Source: Nocardia jinanensis (GTDB taxonomy: Bacteria; Actinomycetota; Actinomycetes; Mycobacteriales; Mycobacteriaceae). From it: a stretch of DNA of 64,000 bases. Below, one piece after another: positions 8,062-15,967 of this stretch. The notes under the pieces were generated by a model. It worked only from the letters and a program-made list of their open reading frames with translations, had not been told where the DNA came from and ran no database searches. A program made the translations under genes and the position numbers. Positions within the stretch are counted from its first letter, which is position 1. Each line of letters opens with the position of its first letter. The stretch covers positions 395,405-459,404 of the forward strand of contig NZ_BMMH01000004.1 of NCBI RefSeq assembly GCF_014645735.1. Reading direction: 5' to 3'.

Positions 8062-9594
8062 TCAGACGGCTTGCAATACTCCGTCGACGCGGCGGGGTAT
8101 GGGCGTCGGCGACACGTCCCACAGCTCTGGCGGTAGGACGGACTCCGGCGCGTTCTGCCATGTCAGAGGGCGCAGGAACCGACGGATCGCCGTGGTTCCG
8201 ACCGATGTGTGCAATGTGTTGGTCGCGGGCCACGGTCCGCTGTGGTTCTGCGCCCATGACACCAGAACCCCCGTCGGGTAGCTGTTGTAGGTCAGGCGGC
8301 CGGCCTTGTCGCGCAACATAGTCGTGAGCGCGAGAGTGGTCGCCACCTCGTCCGGCTCGGAGTGGATCGTGGCGGTGAGCGATCCCGGCAGCGCGTTCAA
8401 CGCTGTCCGCAACTCCGCGTCGTCGGAGTAGCGAGCAACCACAGTGAGGGGGCCGAAGCATTCTTGTGTCGTGGTGTGCGACAGGTCTTTCGCATCAACG
8501 GTGATCACTGTCGGCGCCACACGGAATCCCGGCTCGTTGCCCGGTCGCGCCGCGGAATGCGTCGTCACGGCCGGGTTCTCCGCGAGCCGGGCAGCAATAG
8601 TGTTGTAGGAATCGAAGATTCGTTCATTGAGCACCACTGCCGGGGCGGCCGTTTCGATCGCGTCGACGAGGGCCTCGACGAGGGCGTCGCCCACTGGACT
8701 TGCCGGCACGAAAACCAAACCGGGTTTGGTGCACAGCTGGCCGGCCGATGCGGTAATGGAGGTCGCGAGTCCCGAGGCGATCTCGCCGGCGCGTGCGGCG
8801 CCAGCACCTGCGGTCACCACCAGTGGATTCAAGCTCGCCAGTTCGCCGTAGAACGGGATCGGCTCGTCACGCTTGGAAATGATGTCCATGAGCGCTTTGC
8901 CACCGCCGAGCGACCCGGTGAAGCCGACCGCTTTGATATTCGGGTTGGCGACCAAGTGGCCGCCGGCGCTCTGCCCGAAAACGATTCCGAGGACGCCGTG
9001 GGGCATGTTCGTATCGCGTGCTGCCTCGGCCATCGCTTCGAAGCACACGATGGAGGTTGCCGGATGTGACCCGTGAGCCTTGACGATCACCGGAGAACCA
9101 GCGGCGAGCGCCGACGCGGTGTCGCCACCGGGAACCGAGAACGCGAGCGGGAAGTTGCTGGCGCCGAACACTGCGACGGGCCCGATCGGGACCAGGAGTC
9201 TGCGGAGGTCCGGTCCGGGTCCCATCGGGGTGTCACCGGGGAGGTCGATAGTGGCCTCGAGGTAGGCGCCGTCGTCGAGAACGTCGGCGAACAATCGCAT
9301 CTGATAACTGGTCCGAGTCAGCTCCCCGTTGAGCCGTGCCTCGGGCAATCCGGTCTCGGCGGTAGCGGTCTCGACGATGAGCGCGCGGGCGGCGTCCAGT
9401 TTGTCCGCGATGGCTCGCAGGAATTCTGCGCGCCGGGCCCTTCCGAGCACCTCGTACTCCGGGGCTGCGGTGGCGGCGAGGGCGCCCAACCGGTCGACTT
9501 CGTCATACGAGGTGGTCGACGCGGTGGTCGGTGTTTCGGCTCCCGTGCGAGGGTCGACGGAAAAGACAGTGCCCTCGGCGGTATCGGTGCTCAC
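8062..9594 (-). CDS. aldehyde dehydrogenase, alpha-ketoglutaric semialdehyde (2,5-dioxovalerate) dehydrogenase type
   Basis: The 510-aa protein belongs to the ALDH subgroup that oxidises 2,5-dioxopentanoate to 2-oxoglutarate. It has the family cofactor region FGASNFPLAFSVPGGDTASA, the FTGS strand, the general-base segment FYGELASLNP and the catalytic cysteine in SAGQLCTKPG. The GTG start at 9594 overlaps the upstream stop as GTGA. This activity is the last step of non-phosphorylative pentose and hexarate oxidation, which fits the neighbouring dehydratase, FAH-family and aldolase genes. Substrate assignment is inference from subgroup motifs. Confidence 0.87.
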   Translation of the reverse strand: MSTDTAEGTVFSVDPRTGAETPTTASTTSYDEVDRLGALAATAAPEYEVLGRARRAEFLRAIADKLDAARALIVETATAETGLPEARLNGELTRTSYQMRLFADVLDDGAYLEATIDLPGDTPMGPGPDLRRLLVPIGPVAVFGASNFPLAFSVPGGDTASALAAGSPVIVKAHGSHPATSIVCFEAMAEAARDTNMPHGVLGIVFGQSAGGHLVANPNIKAVGFTGSLGGGKALMDIISKRDEPIPFYGELASLNPLVVTAGAGAARAGEIASGLATSITASAGQLCTKPGLVFVPASPVGDALVEALVDAIETAAPAVVLNERIFDSYNTIAARLAENPAVTTHSAARPGNEPGFRVAPTVITVDAKDLSHTTTQECFGPLTVVARYSDDAELRTALNALPGSLTATIHSEPDEVATTLALTTMLRDKAGRLTYNSYPTGVLVSWAQNHSGPWPATNTLHTSVGTTAIRRFLRPLTWQNAPESVLPPELWDVSPTPIPRRVDGVLQAV

Positions 9595-10106
9595 TGTGCG
9601 GCCACCTCCACGGTGTATTCGGCGTCGGGATGAGGGCGCGGAACCGGCGCCTCGAGGTGGTAATTGTTGGCTGTGTAGTCGTATCCCTCGAGTTCGACCT
9701 TCTGGCGACCGTCGTTCGCCGACGCGTAGAACGCCCGGATCTCGGTGATGAGGCCGGTCTCGGGATCGAACTTGTACCACTCGTCGCCGCGCAGGAAGCT
9801 GTCGGTCCGTGTCCTGTAGTGCGTCCATTCGATGACGGCTTGCAGGGATTCCGGCTCGCCGATGAGTCGTTCGATCGTCCACGCCGACCCGGCGGTCAGC
9901 GTCAAATGGCGCCAGTTCTCGGCGATCGTGCGATTACCTACCCATGGTCCGCCGATGCCGGGTGGGAAATAGTGCACGGCGTCTTCGGTGAATGTGCCGG
10001 CCATCTTCTCGACGTCGGCCTCGTTGCAGCCGTCGAAGTACAGGCGAATGGTCGATTCCATTCGTGCGCGCTGAGTTTCACGGTCCAAGTCCTTGAATGC
10101 GGTCAT
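9591..10106 (-). CDS. SnoaL-like/NTF2-fold protein
   Basis: The 171-aa product has the NTF2-like layout: N-terminal helices with YFDGCNEADVEKMAGTFTEDAVHYFPPG, then curved strands (VIEWTHYRTRTDSF, YKFDPETGLITEIRAFYAS). Family members are small cytosolic enzymes such as dehydratases, isomerases and cyclases, or binding proteins; no function can be fixed. Its ATG overlaps the RraA-like gene's stop (ATGA) and its own stop overlaps the ALDH start (GTGA), so the three genes form a coupled operon. Confidence 0.82.
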   Translation of the reverse strand: MTAFKDLDRETQRARMESTIRLYFDGCNEADVEKMAGTFTEDAVHYFPPGIGGPWVGNRTIAENWRHLTLTAGSAWTIERLIGEPESLQAVIEWTHYRTRTDSFLRGDEWYKFDPETGLITEIRAFYASANDGRQKVELEGYDYTANNYHLEAPVPRPHPDAEYTVEVAAQ

Positions 10107-10894
10107 GCCGGAGCTCCGTTGATCGACGGTTCGGTGCCGTCTTTCCAGACCAGGTACTCGGCGCGGGTCTCGTCGTCGGGTGGGTAGGTGCCCCACAGCG
10201 CGGCGCCCGCTCGCACGCGGGCGTGCAGCCACTGCTCGAGCTCTTCCTGCTCGATCGACGGCTGAACAATTTCGGTGGCTATCGAACGCGGAACCACGAC
10301 TACGCCGTCGCGGTCGCCGACCAAGATATCGCCTGGGTAGACGGCGACACCGGCGCATCCGATCGGAACTTGCAGGTCGGCGACGTGAAAAGAGGCCGGT
10401 CGGGTAGTGGCGGTGATACCGCGCGAGTATGTCGGGAAATTCAGACTGCTGATCGCTGCACCGTCGCGGAACGCGCCGTCGGTGACCACCCCGGCGGCAC
10501 CACGGGTCATGGCCCGGGTGATGAGCATGTCGCCTGCGGATGCCGCGGTGATGTCGCCGCGGCTGTCGACCACGAGTACCTGGCGCGGACCGACGGCCTC
10601 GACCGCCTCCCACTGCAGGACATTGCCCGTGCGGTAGGGGTCGTCCATCGGGTCGATGTCCTCACGAGCGGGAATGAACCGCATCGTGAAGGCCTCGCCG
10701 ACGAAGCCGGTGAAGCCTTGACCCACTGGGCTGATCCCGACGAGGAACGGTTGGCGGATCCCCCGCTTGTAGAGCTGCGTCGACAGCGTTGCGGTGCTGA
10801 CACGCGACAGGAGTTCGAAGACGGAGTCGTCGATGGGTTGCGGGACTGGCGCTTTCGCCAGTTCCTCGGAGATGGGGCGTGCGTCGTCGGGCAT
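10103..10894 (-). CDS. RraA/HMG-aldolase family protein
   Basis: The 263-aa protein has the RraA-like fold motifs GAAGVVTDGAFRD (metal/oxaloacetate site region in the aldolase members) and GDRDGVVVVP near the C-terminus. Relatives include 4-hydroxy-4-methyl-2-oxoglutarate aldolase/oxaloacetate decarboxylase and a dehydratase-like branch found in sugar-acid pathways. It begins the operon with the SnoaL-like and ALDH genes. Its promoter lies in an 87-bp divergent region shared with the FAH-family gene and containing two palindromic elements, so both directions are probably regulated together. Confidence 0.85.
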   Translation of the reverse strand: MPDDARPISEELAKAPVPQPIDDSVFELLSRVSTATLSTQLYKRGIRQPFLVGISPVGQGFTGFVGEAFTMRFIPAREDIDPMDDPYRTGNVLQWEAVEAVGPRQVLVVDSRGDITAASAGDMLITRAMTRGAAGVVTDGAFRDGAAISSLNFPTYSRGITATTRPASFHVADLQVPIGCAGVAVYPGDILVGDRDGVVVVPRSIATEIVQPSIEQEELEQWLHARVRAGAALWGTYPPDDETRAEYLVWKDGTEPSINGAPA

Positions 10895-10913
10895 ATCGAC
10901 CTTTCGCTTGTAG

Positions 10914-10948
10914 TCTCATTGGATACGATAATCTCTCATTCATCGAGA
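10914..10948. promoter_or_regulatory. twin copies of the cluster's IclR-type operator
   Basis: Two 15-bp elements of the form TCTCAT-N3-(A/T)(T/C)(R)(C/A)GA lie at 10914-10928 and 10934-10948, between the divergent RraA-like and FAH-family genes. AGTCTCATTGGAT (10912-10924) is the exact reverse complement of 15739-15751 upstream of the dehydratase gene. The element also occurs at 17564 and 18454. An IclR protein encoded in the cluster is the likely binder. Confidence 0.55.
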
Positions 10949-10981
10949 CGCAATATCATCTGTTGACCCTCGGAGGCGGCC

Positions 10982-11812
10982 ATGAAGTACGGAACGGTGC
11001 ACCATGAAGGACGCGATCGGGTAGCCGTTCGCGCGAGTGACGGTTGGATGCTGACCTCATCGACATCGATGCTCGACGTGATTGCGCATGGGAAGGCGGG
11101 GCCCGCTCGTCGGAAGCTGGTGGATCCCGAATTCCTGGCCCCTTACCGCCCGCCCACGATCTTCGGAATCGGGCTCAACTATTACGACACCGTTCGCGAG
11201 ATGGGCTGGGACGTCCCCGAGCGCCCTTACCTGTTTCCGAAGCTGTCGTCCAGCGTGTGCGGACCGAGTGACTCGATCGTGGTGGACGAGAACGTCACGA
11301 CGCGGGCGGACTGGGAGGGCGAACTCGCGGTCATCATCGGAAAGCGCACGCGGGGTGTCGCACCGGAGGACGCGATGGGCTCAGTATTCGGCTATACCGC
11401 CGCGAACGATGTGTCCGCACGTGATGTCCAGGCCGACGATGGCCAGTGGGTTCGCGGTAAGGGGTTGGACACCTTCTGTCCGCTCGGTCCCGTGGTGGTC
11501 ACGGCCGATGAGATCGAGGACCCTCGGAACGTCTCCATTCGAACCTGGCTGAACGGTTCTGTCGTACAGGATGGTTCGACGGCCGACATGATCTTCGACG
11601 TCGCGTCGCTCATCAGCTACTGCTCCACGTGGTTCACACTCGAACCCGGTGATGTGATCCTCACCGGGACACCATCCGGGTGCGGTGACTTCCGTGATCC
11701 GCGTATCGCCCTGATCCCCGGAGACGTTGTCGAAGTAGAGGTCGCCGGCATCGGCCGACTCAGAAACCCCGTGACGGCACCGGCATCGGCCACCTCCCGC
11801 TCGGTGCCCTGA
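10982..11812 (+). CDS. fumarylacetoacetate hydrolase (FAH)-family protein
   Basis: This 276-aa protein has the FAH C-terminal domain: FGIGLNYYDT, the metal-binding acids in WEGELAVIIGK and NDVSARD, KGLDTFCPLGP, and ILTGTPSGCG. In sugar-acid clusters FAH-family members act as 2-keto-3-deoxypentonate dehydratases or as hydrolases of diketo acids, both of which would fit beside the ALDH. The ATG is preceded by GGAGGC. It is divergent from the RraA-like operon and followed by a strong hairpin. Confidence 0.88.
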   Translation: MKYGTVHHEGRDRVAVRASDGWMLTSSTSMLDVIAHGKAGPARRKLVDPEFLAPYRPPTIFGIGLNYYDTVREMGWDVPERPYLFPKLSSSVCGPSDSIVVDENVTTRADWEGELAVIIGKRTRGVAPEDAMGSVFGYTAANDVSARDVQADDGQWVRGKGLDTFCPLGPVVVTADEIEDPRNVSIRTWLNGSVVQDGSTADMIFDVASLISYCSTWFTLEPGDVILTGTPSGCGDFRDPRIALIPGDVVEVEVAGIGRLRNPVTAPASATSRSVP

Positions 11813-11828
11813 CCATATCCGACGGGAA

Positions 11829-11859
11829 CGATCCCGCCCCGGGTGCCGGGACGGGATCG
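11829..11859. terminator. bidirectional hairpin terminator
   Basis: A perfect 8-bp stem (CGATCCCG at 11829-11836, CGGGATCG at 11852-11859) with a further CCCGG/CCGGG pairing inside lies between the convergent FAH-family and transporter genes. Confidence 0.65.
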
Positions 11860-11874
11860 TCGGTAACTCGCGCG

Positions 11875-13221
11875 TCAGCGTGTCGGCACAGGGGTCATCG
11901 GCTCGTCGAGGTCGTGATCCCCCTCCGCCGTCGACATGTCCTCCGGCGGGATCTTCGAACCGCCCACCAGCACCGCGATGACCGAGACCACAGCCATGAG
12001 GATCAGGTAGAGCGCGACGGGCCAGTAGCTGTCGGCCCATCCGAGAAGCGCGGTAGCGACGATGGGGCTGAGGCCGCCCGCGATCGGCGAGGCCAGTTCC
12101 TTCGAAGTAGTGACACCGGTGACGCGCACGCGCGGTCCGTACAGCGAGGACAGGTACGCCCCCATGGTCGCGGACATACCGCGCATGAACACGCCGTACA
12201 TCAGGATGAGCGCCAGCCAGACCCCCCAGGTGGCACCTGTGTTGAGCAGCCAGAAGAACGGAAACGCGAACAGTGCGACAGCGGCTGCCGAGCCGATATA
12301 GAGCTTGGAAACCCCGATCCGGTCGCCGAGTAGGCCGAACAGCGGAAGGGTCACCAGACTCACCGCCGAGGCAAGAAGAACACCGGTCAAGCCGATGTCT
12401 TTGCTCATGCTCAAGAACACGGCGACGTAGGTGATCGTGAAGGTTTTCGTCAGATAGCTGGTGCCGTTTTCGGCCAGCATGGCGCACGCGCCGACAACGA
12501 GGCTGCGAGGCTGCCGACGCGCGATCTGGATGATGGGCTGCTTGACCTGACGCCCTGATTCCTTGATCTCCCGGAACGACTCGGGCTCGGAGACCTTGAG
12601 CCTGATCCAGACTCCGAGCGCGACGCCGACCGCACTGATCAGGAACGGGATTCGCCATCCCCACGACATCAATTGGTCTTCGGGAAGCAAGGTGACGAGC
12701 GAGAAGATACCCGCTCCGAGCATCGTGCCGGCAGCCACGCCGAACATCGTCAGGCTGGTGAAGAAGCCCCGGCGTTTCGCCGGCGCGTGTTCGGCCACCA
12801 AGGTAACCGAACCGCCGTACTCCGCCCCGGCCCCCAGACCCTGAATCACCCGCAAGGTGAGCAACAAGATCGGCGCGAGAATGCCGACCTGTTCATAGGT
12901 GGGCAACAGGCCGATCGCGGTGGTCGCGATACCCATCATGACCAGGGTGATCGTCAGCAGCGCGCGCCTGCCCATCCGGTCACCGATCGTTCCGAAGACG
13001 ACTCCACCCACCGGCCGCACGAACACACCGATCGCATTGATGACGAAGGCCAGCAACACGCCGGTCAGCGGGTCTTCGCCGGGGAAGAACAACGCTCCGA
13101 ACACCAGCGCGGCCGCGGTGCCGAACAAACTGAAGTCGTACCACTCGATGGTGCTACCCACCACGCTCGCGATGGTCGACCGTCTCAGGTCCGCTTTTTG
13201 TTTCGGGGTCTGTTCGTCCAT
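11875..13221 (-). CDS. MFS transporter, metabolite:H+ symporter (MHS) family
   Basis: The 448-aa membrane protein has twelve hydrophobic segments, the MHS signature start (SVVGSTIEWYDFSLFGTAAAL), motif A GDRMGRRALL, the helix-5 segment GAEYGGSVTLVAEHAP and SWGWRIPFLISA before helix 6. This family imports organic acids such as shikimate, citrate, 2-oxoglutarate or aldonates by proton symport. A tail of about 25 charged residues follows the last helix. Location inside the sugar-acid cluster makes uptake of the pathway substrate likely. Confidence 0.9.
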   Translation of the reverse strand: MDEQTPKQKADLRRSTIASVVGSTIEWYDFSLFGTAAALVFGALFFPGEDPLTGVLLAFVINAIGVFVRPVGGVVFGTIGDRMGRRALLTITLVMMGIATTAIGLLPTYEQVGILAPILLLTLRVIQGLGAGAEYGGSVTLVAEHAPAKRRGFFTSLTMFGVAAGTMLGAGIFSLVTLLPEDQLMSWGWRIPFLISAVGVALGVWIRLKVSEPESFREIKESGRQVKQPIIQIARRQPRSLVVGACAMLAENGTSYLTKTFTITYVAVFLSMSKDIGLTGVLLASAVSLVTLPLFGLLGDRIGVSKLYIGSAAAVALFAFPFFWLLNTGATWGVWLALILMYGVFMRGMSATMGAYLSSLYGPRVRVTGVTTSKELASPIAGGLSPIVATALLGWADSYWPVALYLILMAVVSVIAVLVGGSKIPPEDMSTAEGDHDLDEPMTPVPTR

Positions 13222-13257
13222 GAGAGACCGGCCTTCCGAGATCTTGATGGTTGCGAC

Positions 13258-13272
13258 ATAGTATCAATGAGC
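13258..13272. promoter_or_regulatory. half-site of the cluster operator
   Basis: ATAGTATCAATGAGC keeps only the right half (ATGAG) of the 15-bp palindrome seen at 10914, 15735, 17564 and 18454. It lies 37 bp upstream of the transporter start and in front of the short frames that precede the dehydrogenase gene. Weak on its own. Confidence 0.3.
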
Positions 13273-13298
13273 GGGATAACGCTCTTCAGGAGTTGAGA

Positions 13299-13349
13299 GT
13301 GCCGTCACACCACGAAAAGCGCAAGCAGCTGGCAGAGATTCCTCACTGA
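13299..13349 (+). CDS. 16-aa leader-like ORF
   Basis: GTG at 13299 follows CAGGAG with 6-nt spacing and opens a 16-codon frame (MPSHHEKRKQLAEIPH) ending in TGA. It lies just downstream of the operator half-site and about 190 bp before the dehydrogenase start. It could be a leader peptide, or the remains of a longer 5' gene; nothing beyond the ribosome-binding site supports it. Confidence 0.22.
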   Translation: MPSHHEKRKQLAEIPH

Positions 13350-13419
13350 CCGGGACCTCGAGTGCTTCGGTCCCAGCGGCCGGGAACGCCGGGCGCATCG
13401 ATTGACCGGCAGGAACGAG

Positions 13420-13539
13420 ATGGCTACCGTCGCGGCTCGGGCATTCTTCCGGCGCCGACCTTCGGACGTAGGCCGCCGCCGAATCGACACTGCGTCTTAC
13501 GCGGTGCACACACAGGGCATTCCGTCAGAGGAGCAATAG
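13420..13539 (+). CDS. 39-aa ORF coupled to the dehydrogenase gene
   Basis: ATG at 13420 follows AGGA with 5-nt spacing and runs 39 codons to a TAG at 13537-13539 that shares its G with the GTG start of the dehydrogenase (TAGTG). The peptide is arginine-rich and matches no family I know. The 1-nt overlap suggests that it may serve translational coupling rather than encode a stable protein. Confidence 0.28.
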   Translation: MATVAARAFFRRRPSDVGRRRIDTASYAVHTQGIPSEEQ

Positions 13540-14684
13540 TGCAGCAGCCGACCGGCAACGATAGTGAACCCGACCTCCTCCGGCACCCGGATCCGTCGTC
13601 GACCTCAGAAATCGATTCGGGCGCGGTTCGCTCACCGATCGGACCAGGGCGGGTCCTACAGATGCCAGGCCTCGAACCCGACCTTGCCGCCACGCTGTCT
13701 GCCGACTACGCCGCCGCCACGCTCGATGTCGACTTCGCGTCGACTGTCGATTCCACAGCCGACCGGCTCGCCGACACAGCCGAGGTCGTGGTGACATCCG
13801 GACGCATCGGATTCGACATGCGATTACTCGAAGCCTTTCCTCGGGTAGGCGCGATCATCTCCTACGGTGCCGGGTACGACACGATCGATGCGGTGGACGC
13901 GGCCGCACGAGGAGTCGTGGTCAGCAACACGCCGGATGTTGGTGAGTGTGTCGCCGATGCGGCCGTGGGATTGGCGATCGACGCGATGCGTGGTCTCAGC
14001 GCCGCGGACCGTTCGATCCGCCGCGGAGAGTGGACCACCGCGATCCCCATACGGGTAGGGCGCCGGCTATCCGGCTGCCGGGTGGGGATTGTGGGCCTCG
14101 GCCGTATCGGCCATGCCGTCGCACGGCGATTGACGGCATTCGGGTGCGAAATCAGTTATCACAACAGGCGGCAGCTCGCCGATTCGCCATTCAGGTATCA
14201 CTCATCCGTGCAGTCGCTGGCATCCTCGGTCGATCTGTTGATCCTCACGGCTACGGGCGGGACAGCCGACGGGCCCCTGGTGGGTCCGGAAGAACTGGCA
14301 GCGCTCGGCCCCAGAGGCTTCCTCGTCAATGTCGGACGCGGTTCACTCGTCGACGAGAACAGTCTCGTGAAATCGTTGCACTCCGGATCGATCGGAGGTG
14401 CCGCACTCGATGTGTTCGCAACCGAGCCGGACGTGCCGGCGGGGCTGCTCAACGCGGATAACGTCGTTCTCGCACCGCACCTCGGTTCGACCACCGAGGA
14501 GACGCTGACCGCAATGAGCCGATCGGTCTTGGGAAACCTCGAATCATTTCTGTCGGGCCGAGGGCTGATCAGCCCCGTGCCCGAATCGCTGCGCACACGC
14601 GAAGTCGATAGAACCGGGACGATCAACCGGGGTGGACCGTCGACGGATCCCATCCCAGACGACACGAGATGGCCTCGGCCGTAG
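13539..14684 (+). CDS. D-isomer-specific 2-hydroxyacid dehydrogenase
   Basis: The 381-aa protein has an N-terminal substrate domain with SYGAGYDTID, the NAD-binding motif GLGRIGHAVARRL, the arginine/glutamate region (NVGRGSLVD, ATEPDVP) and the catalytic His in APHLGSTTEE. The family interconverts 2-oxo acids and D-2-hydroxy acids with NAD(P)H; glyoxylate, hydroxypyruvate or a pathway 2-keto acid are possible here. The GTG start at 13539 follows AGAGGAG; longer in-frame starts give an implausible leader. The C-terminal tail overlaps the convergent IclR gene by 62 bp. Confidence 0.87.
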   Translation: MQQPTGNDSEPDLLRHPDPSSTSEIDSGAVRSPIGPGRVLQMPGLEPDLAATLSADYAAATLDVDFASTVDSTADRLADTAEVVVTSGRIGFDMRLLEAFPRVGAIISYGAGYDTIDAVDAAARGVVVSNTPDVGECVADAAVGLAIDAMRGLSAADRSIRRGEWTTAIPIRVGRRLSGCRVGIVGLGRIGHAVARRLTAFGCEISYHNRRQLADSPFRYHSSVQSLASSVDLLILTATGGTADGPLVGPEELAALGPRGFLVNVGRGSLVDENSLVKSLHSGSIGGAALDVFATEPDVPAGLLNADNVVLAPHLGSTTEETLTAMSRSVLGNLESFLSGRGLISPVPESLRTREVDRTGTINRGGPSTDPIPDDTRWPRP

Positions 14685-15402
14685 CTGCGACGAGGGGGCC
14701 GAGCCGGCTCATCGCGAGCTCCACCCGCCTTTTTCCTCCGGCAACACTGATCGCGCCCACGGGACGCGCATTGCAGTCGAGCACTGCGGCACCGCAGCAC
14801 GCACTCGTCACGTTGAACTCGCTGCGCTCCTCCGCCCAGCCCCGCACCCGCGTAAGCTCGATTTCCGCCTCCAACCGCGCGCGATCGGTCACCGTGTAAG
14901 GCGTGCAGCTTTCGAGCTGGGCGTCCTGCGATAACCTTGCGCGGTCGCCGTCCGGTAGAGCTGCCAGATAGGCTTTCCCGACAGCAGACGCATGCATCGG
15001 TCGTCTACCCCCCAGCTCGACGCTGGCATTCACCGCCTTCGGTCCCAGCTCCCGGTAGACGAAAACCATCTCGTCGCCCCTCGGTACCGCGAGCCCCACG
15101 GTCTCACGGGATTGCTGGGCCAGGAGATGAAGTAACTCGGGACCGACCTGGACGATATCGGCGGTGCGGGCCGCGGTTGTCGCCAACCGAGCCGCGCCGG
15201 CCCCCAGCTTCCACCGCCCTGCGCCGGCCGACTCCAGATAGCCGAGTGTGCGAAGTCGCTCGACCAGTCGGTAAGTCGCACTCCTCGACATGTTCCCTGC
15301 TGCGGCCAGTTGCGCTGTAGTGGCCTCGCGCCCCTTGGCCAAGTAGTCGAGGATCGCGATCCCCCGATCCAAGGAACCCTTGATCTCACCCTCAACGATC
15401 AT
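14623..15402 (-). CDS. IclR-family transcriptional regulator
   Basis: The 259-aa protein starts with the IclR layout SLDRGIAILDYLAKG, winged-helix recognition segment NMSRSATYRLVERLRTLGYL, and an effector domain with RRPMHASAVGKAYLAAL, SEFNVTSACCGAAVLDCNARPVGAISVAG. The ATG at 15402 follows GGAGGAG with 7-nt spacing. It is closely similar in layout to the second IclR at 18482, which suggests duplication within the cluster. It is divergent from the enolase-superfamily gene; a TGACAC/GTGTCA inverted repeat about 100 bp upstream (15505-15532) may be its own operator. Confidence 0.87.
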   Translation of the reverse strand: MIVEGEIKGSLDRGIAILDYLAKGREATTAQLAAAGNMSRSATYRLVERLRTLGYLESAGAGRWKLGAGAARLATTAARTADIVQVGPELLHLLAQQSRETVGLAVPRGDEMVFVYRELGPKAVNASVELGGRRPMHASAVGKAYLAALPDGDRARLSQDAQLESCTPYTVTDRARLEAEIELTRVRGWAEERSEFNVTSACCGAAVLDCNARPVGAISVAGGKRRVELAMSRLGPLVAATAEAISCRLGWDPSTVHPG

Positions 15403-15504
15403 GGCCCACTCCTCCGACTTCGGCACTCGCGGTCGACCAGGACGGAGCGGCCACACGAGCAGGCTCGCTCGCCGTCACAACCCGCGAGAAAAAATCCTCC
15501 TCAG

Positions 15505-15532
15505 TGACACTTCGTACTACTGAGTGGTGTCA
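15505..15532. promoter_or_regulatory. inverted repeat upstream of the IclR gene
   Basis: TGACAC (15505-15510) and GTGTCA (15527-15532) form a 6-bp inverted repeat with a 16-bp spacer, 103 bp upstream of the IclR start in a 565-bp intergenic region. This could be a second regulatory site or chance. Confidence 0.3.
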
Positions 15533-15734
15533 TTCTATCGGCGCAACGATTGGCTCGTCGAGATGCGGTTCCGCTCCGGAATGGGGCAGCTGAATCACGC
15601 GCCACCCTTCGCCGGCTCACCTGGCCCCGCATGCGATGCACTCGCGCCGAGCCATCCTTCGCGGACTCGGCAGCGGCGCCGACGTATTGCCGAGCGCCGC
15701 GGCGATGGTCTACGATCATATTATCGAGACAGCA

Positions 15735-15749
15735 TCTCATCCAATGAGA
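15735..15749. promoter_or_regulatory. palindromic cluster operator, best copy
   Basis: TCTCATCCAATGAGA is a perfect palindrome with 6-bp arms (TCTCAT/ATGAGA) and a 3-bp spacer, 219 bp upstream of the enolase-superfamily start. The same 15-bp layout occurs at 10914, 10934, 17564 and 18454. It is the best match among them and probably binds one of the two IclR proteins. Confidence 0.6.
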
Positions 15750-15967
15750 CTTCCGATACGCACCGAGGGCTGATCGGACTCGCGAACGGCCGTCGAGGTT
15801 CCCACGGCGAACATGGCCTGGGACCCAGCTTTACCGAGCGGCCTGAACTCGGCGACCGTCTACCGAAACCAGCGGAAGGCCGAACCGCTCGCGAGAACTA
15901 CGTCGACCGATACTCCGCAATCCGTCTGCTCCGGCACAGGGCGTGCAAACATCACGAGAGGGAACTC

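Noticed and set aside
15524..15967. Upstream extension of the enolase-superfamily gene
   Set aside because: It covers the promoter and the palindrome, and the conserved N-terminus starts at 15968.
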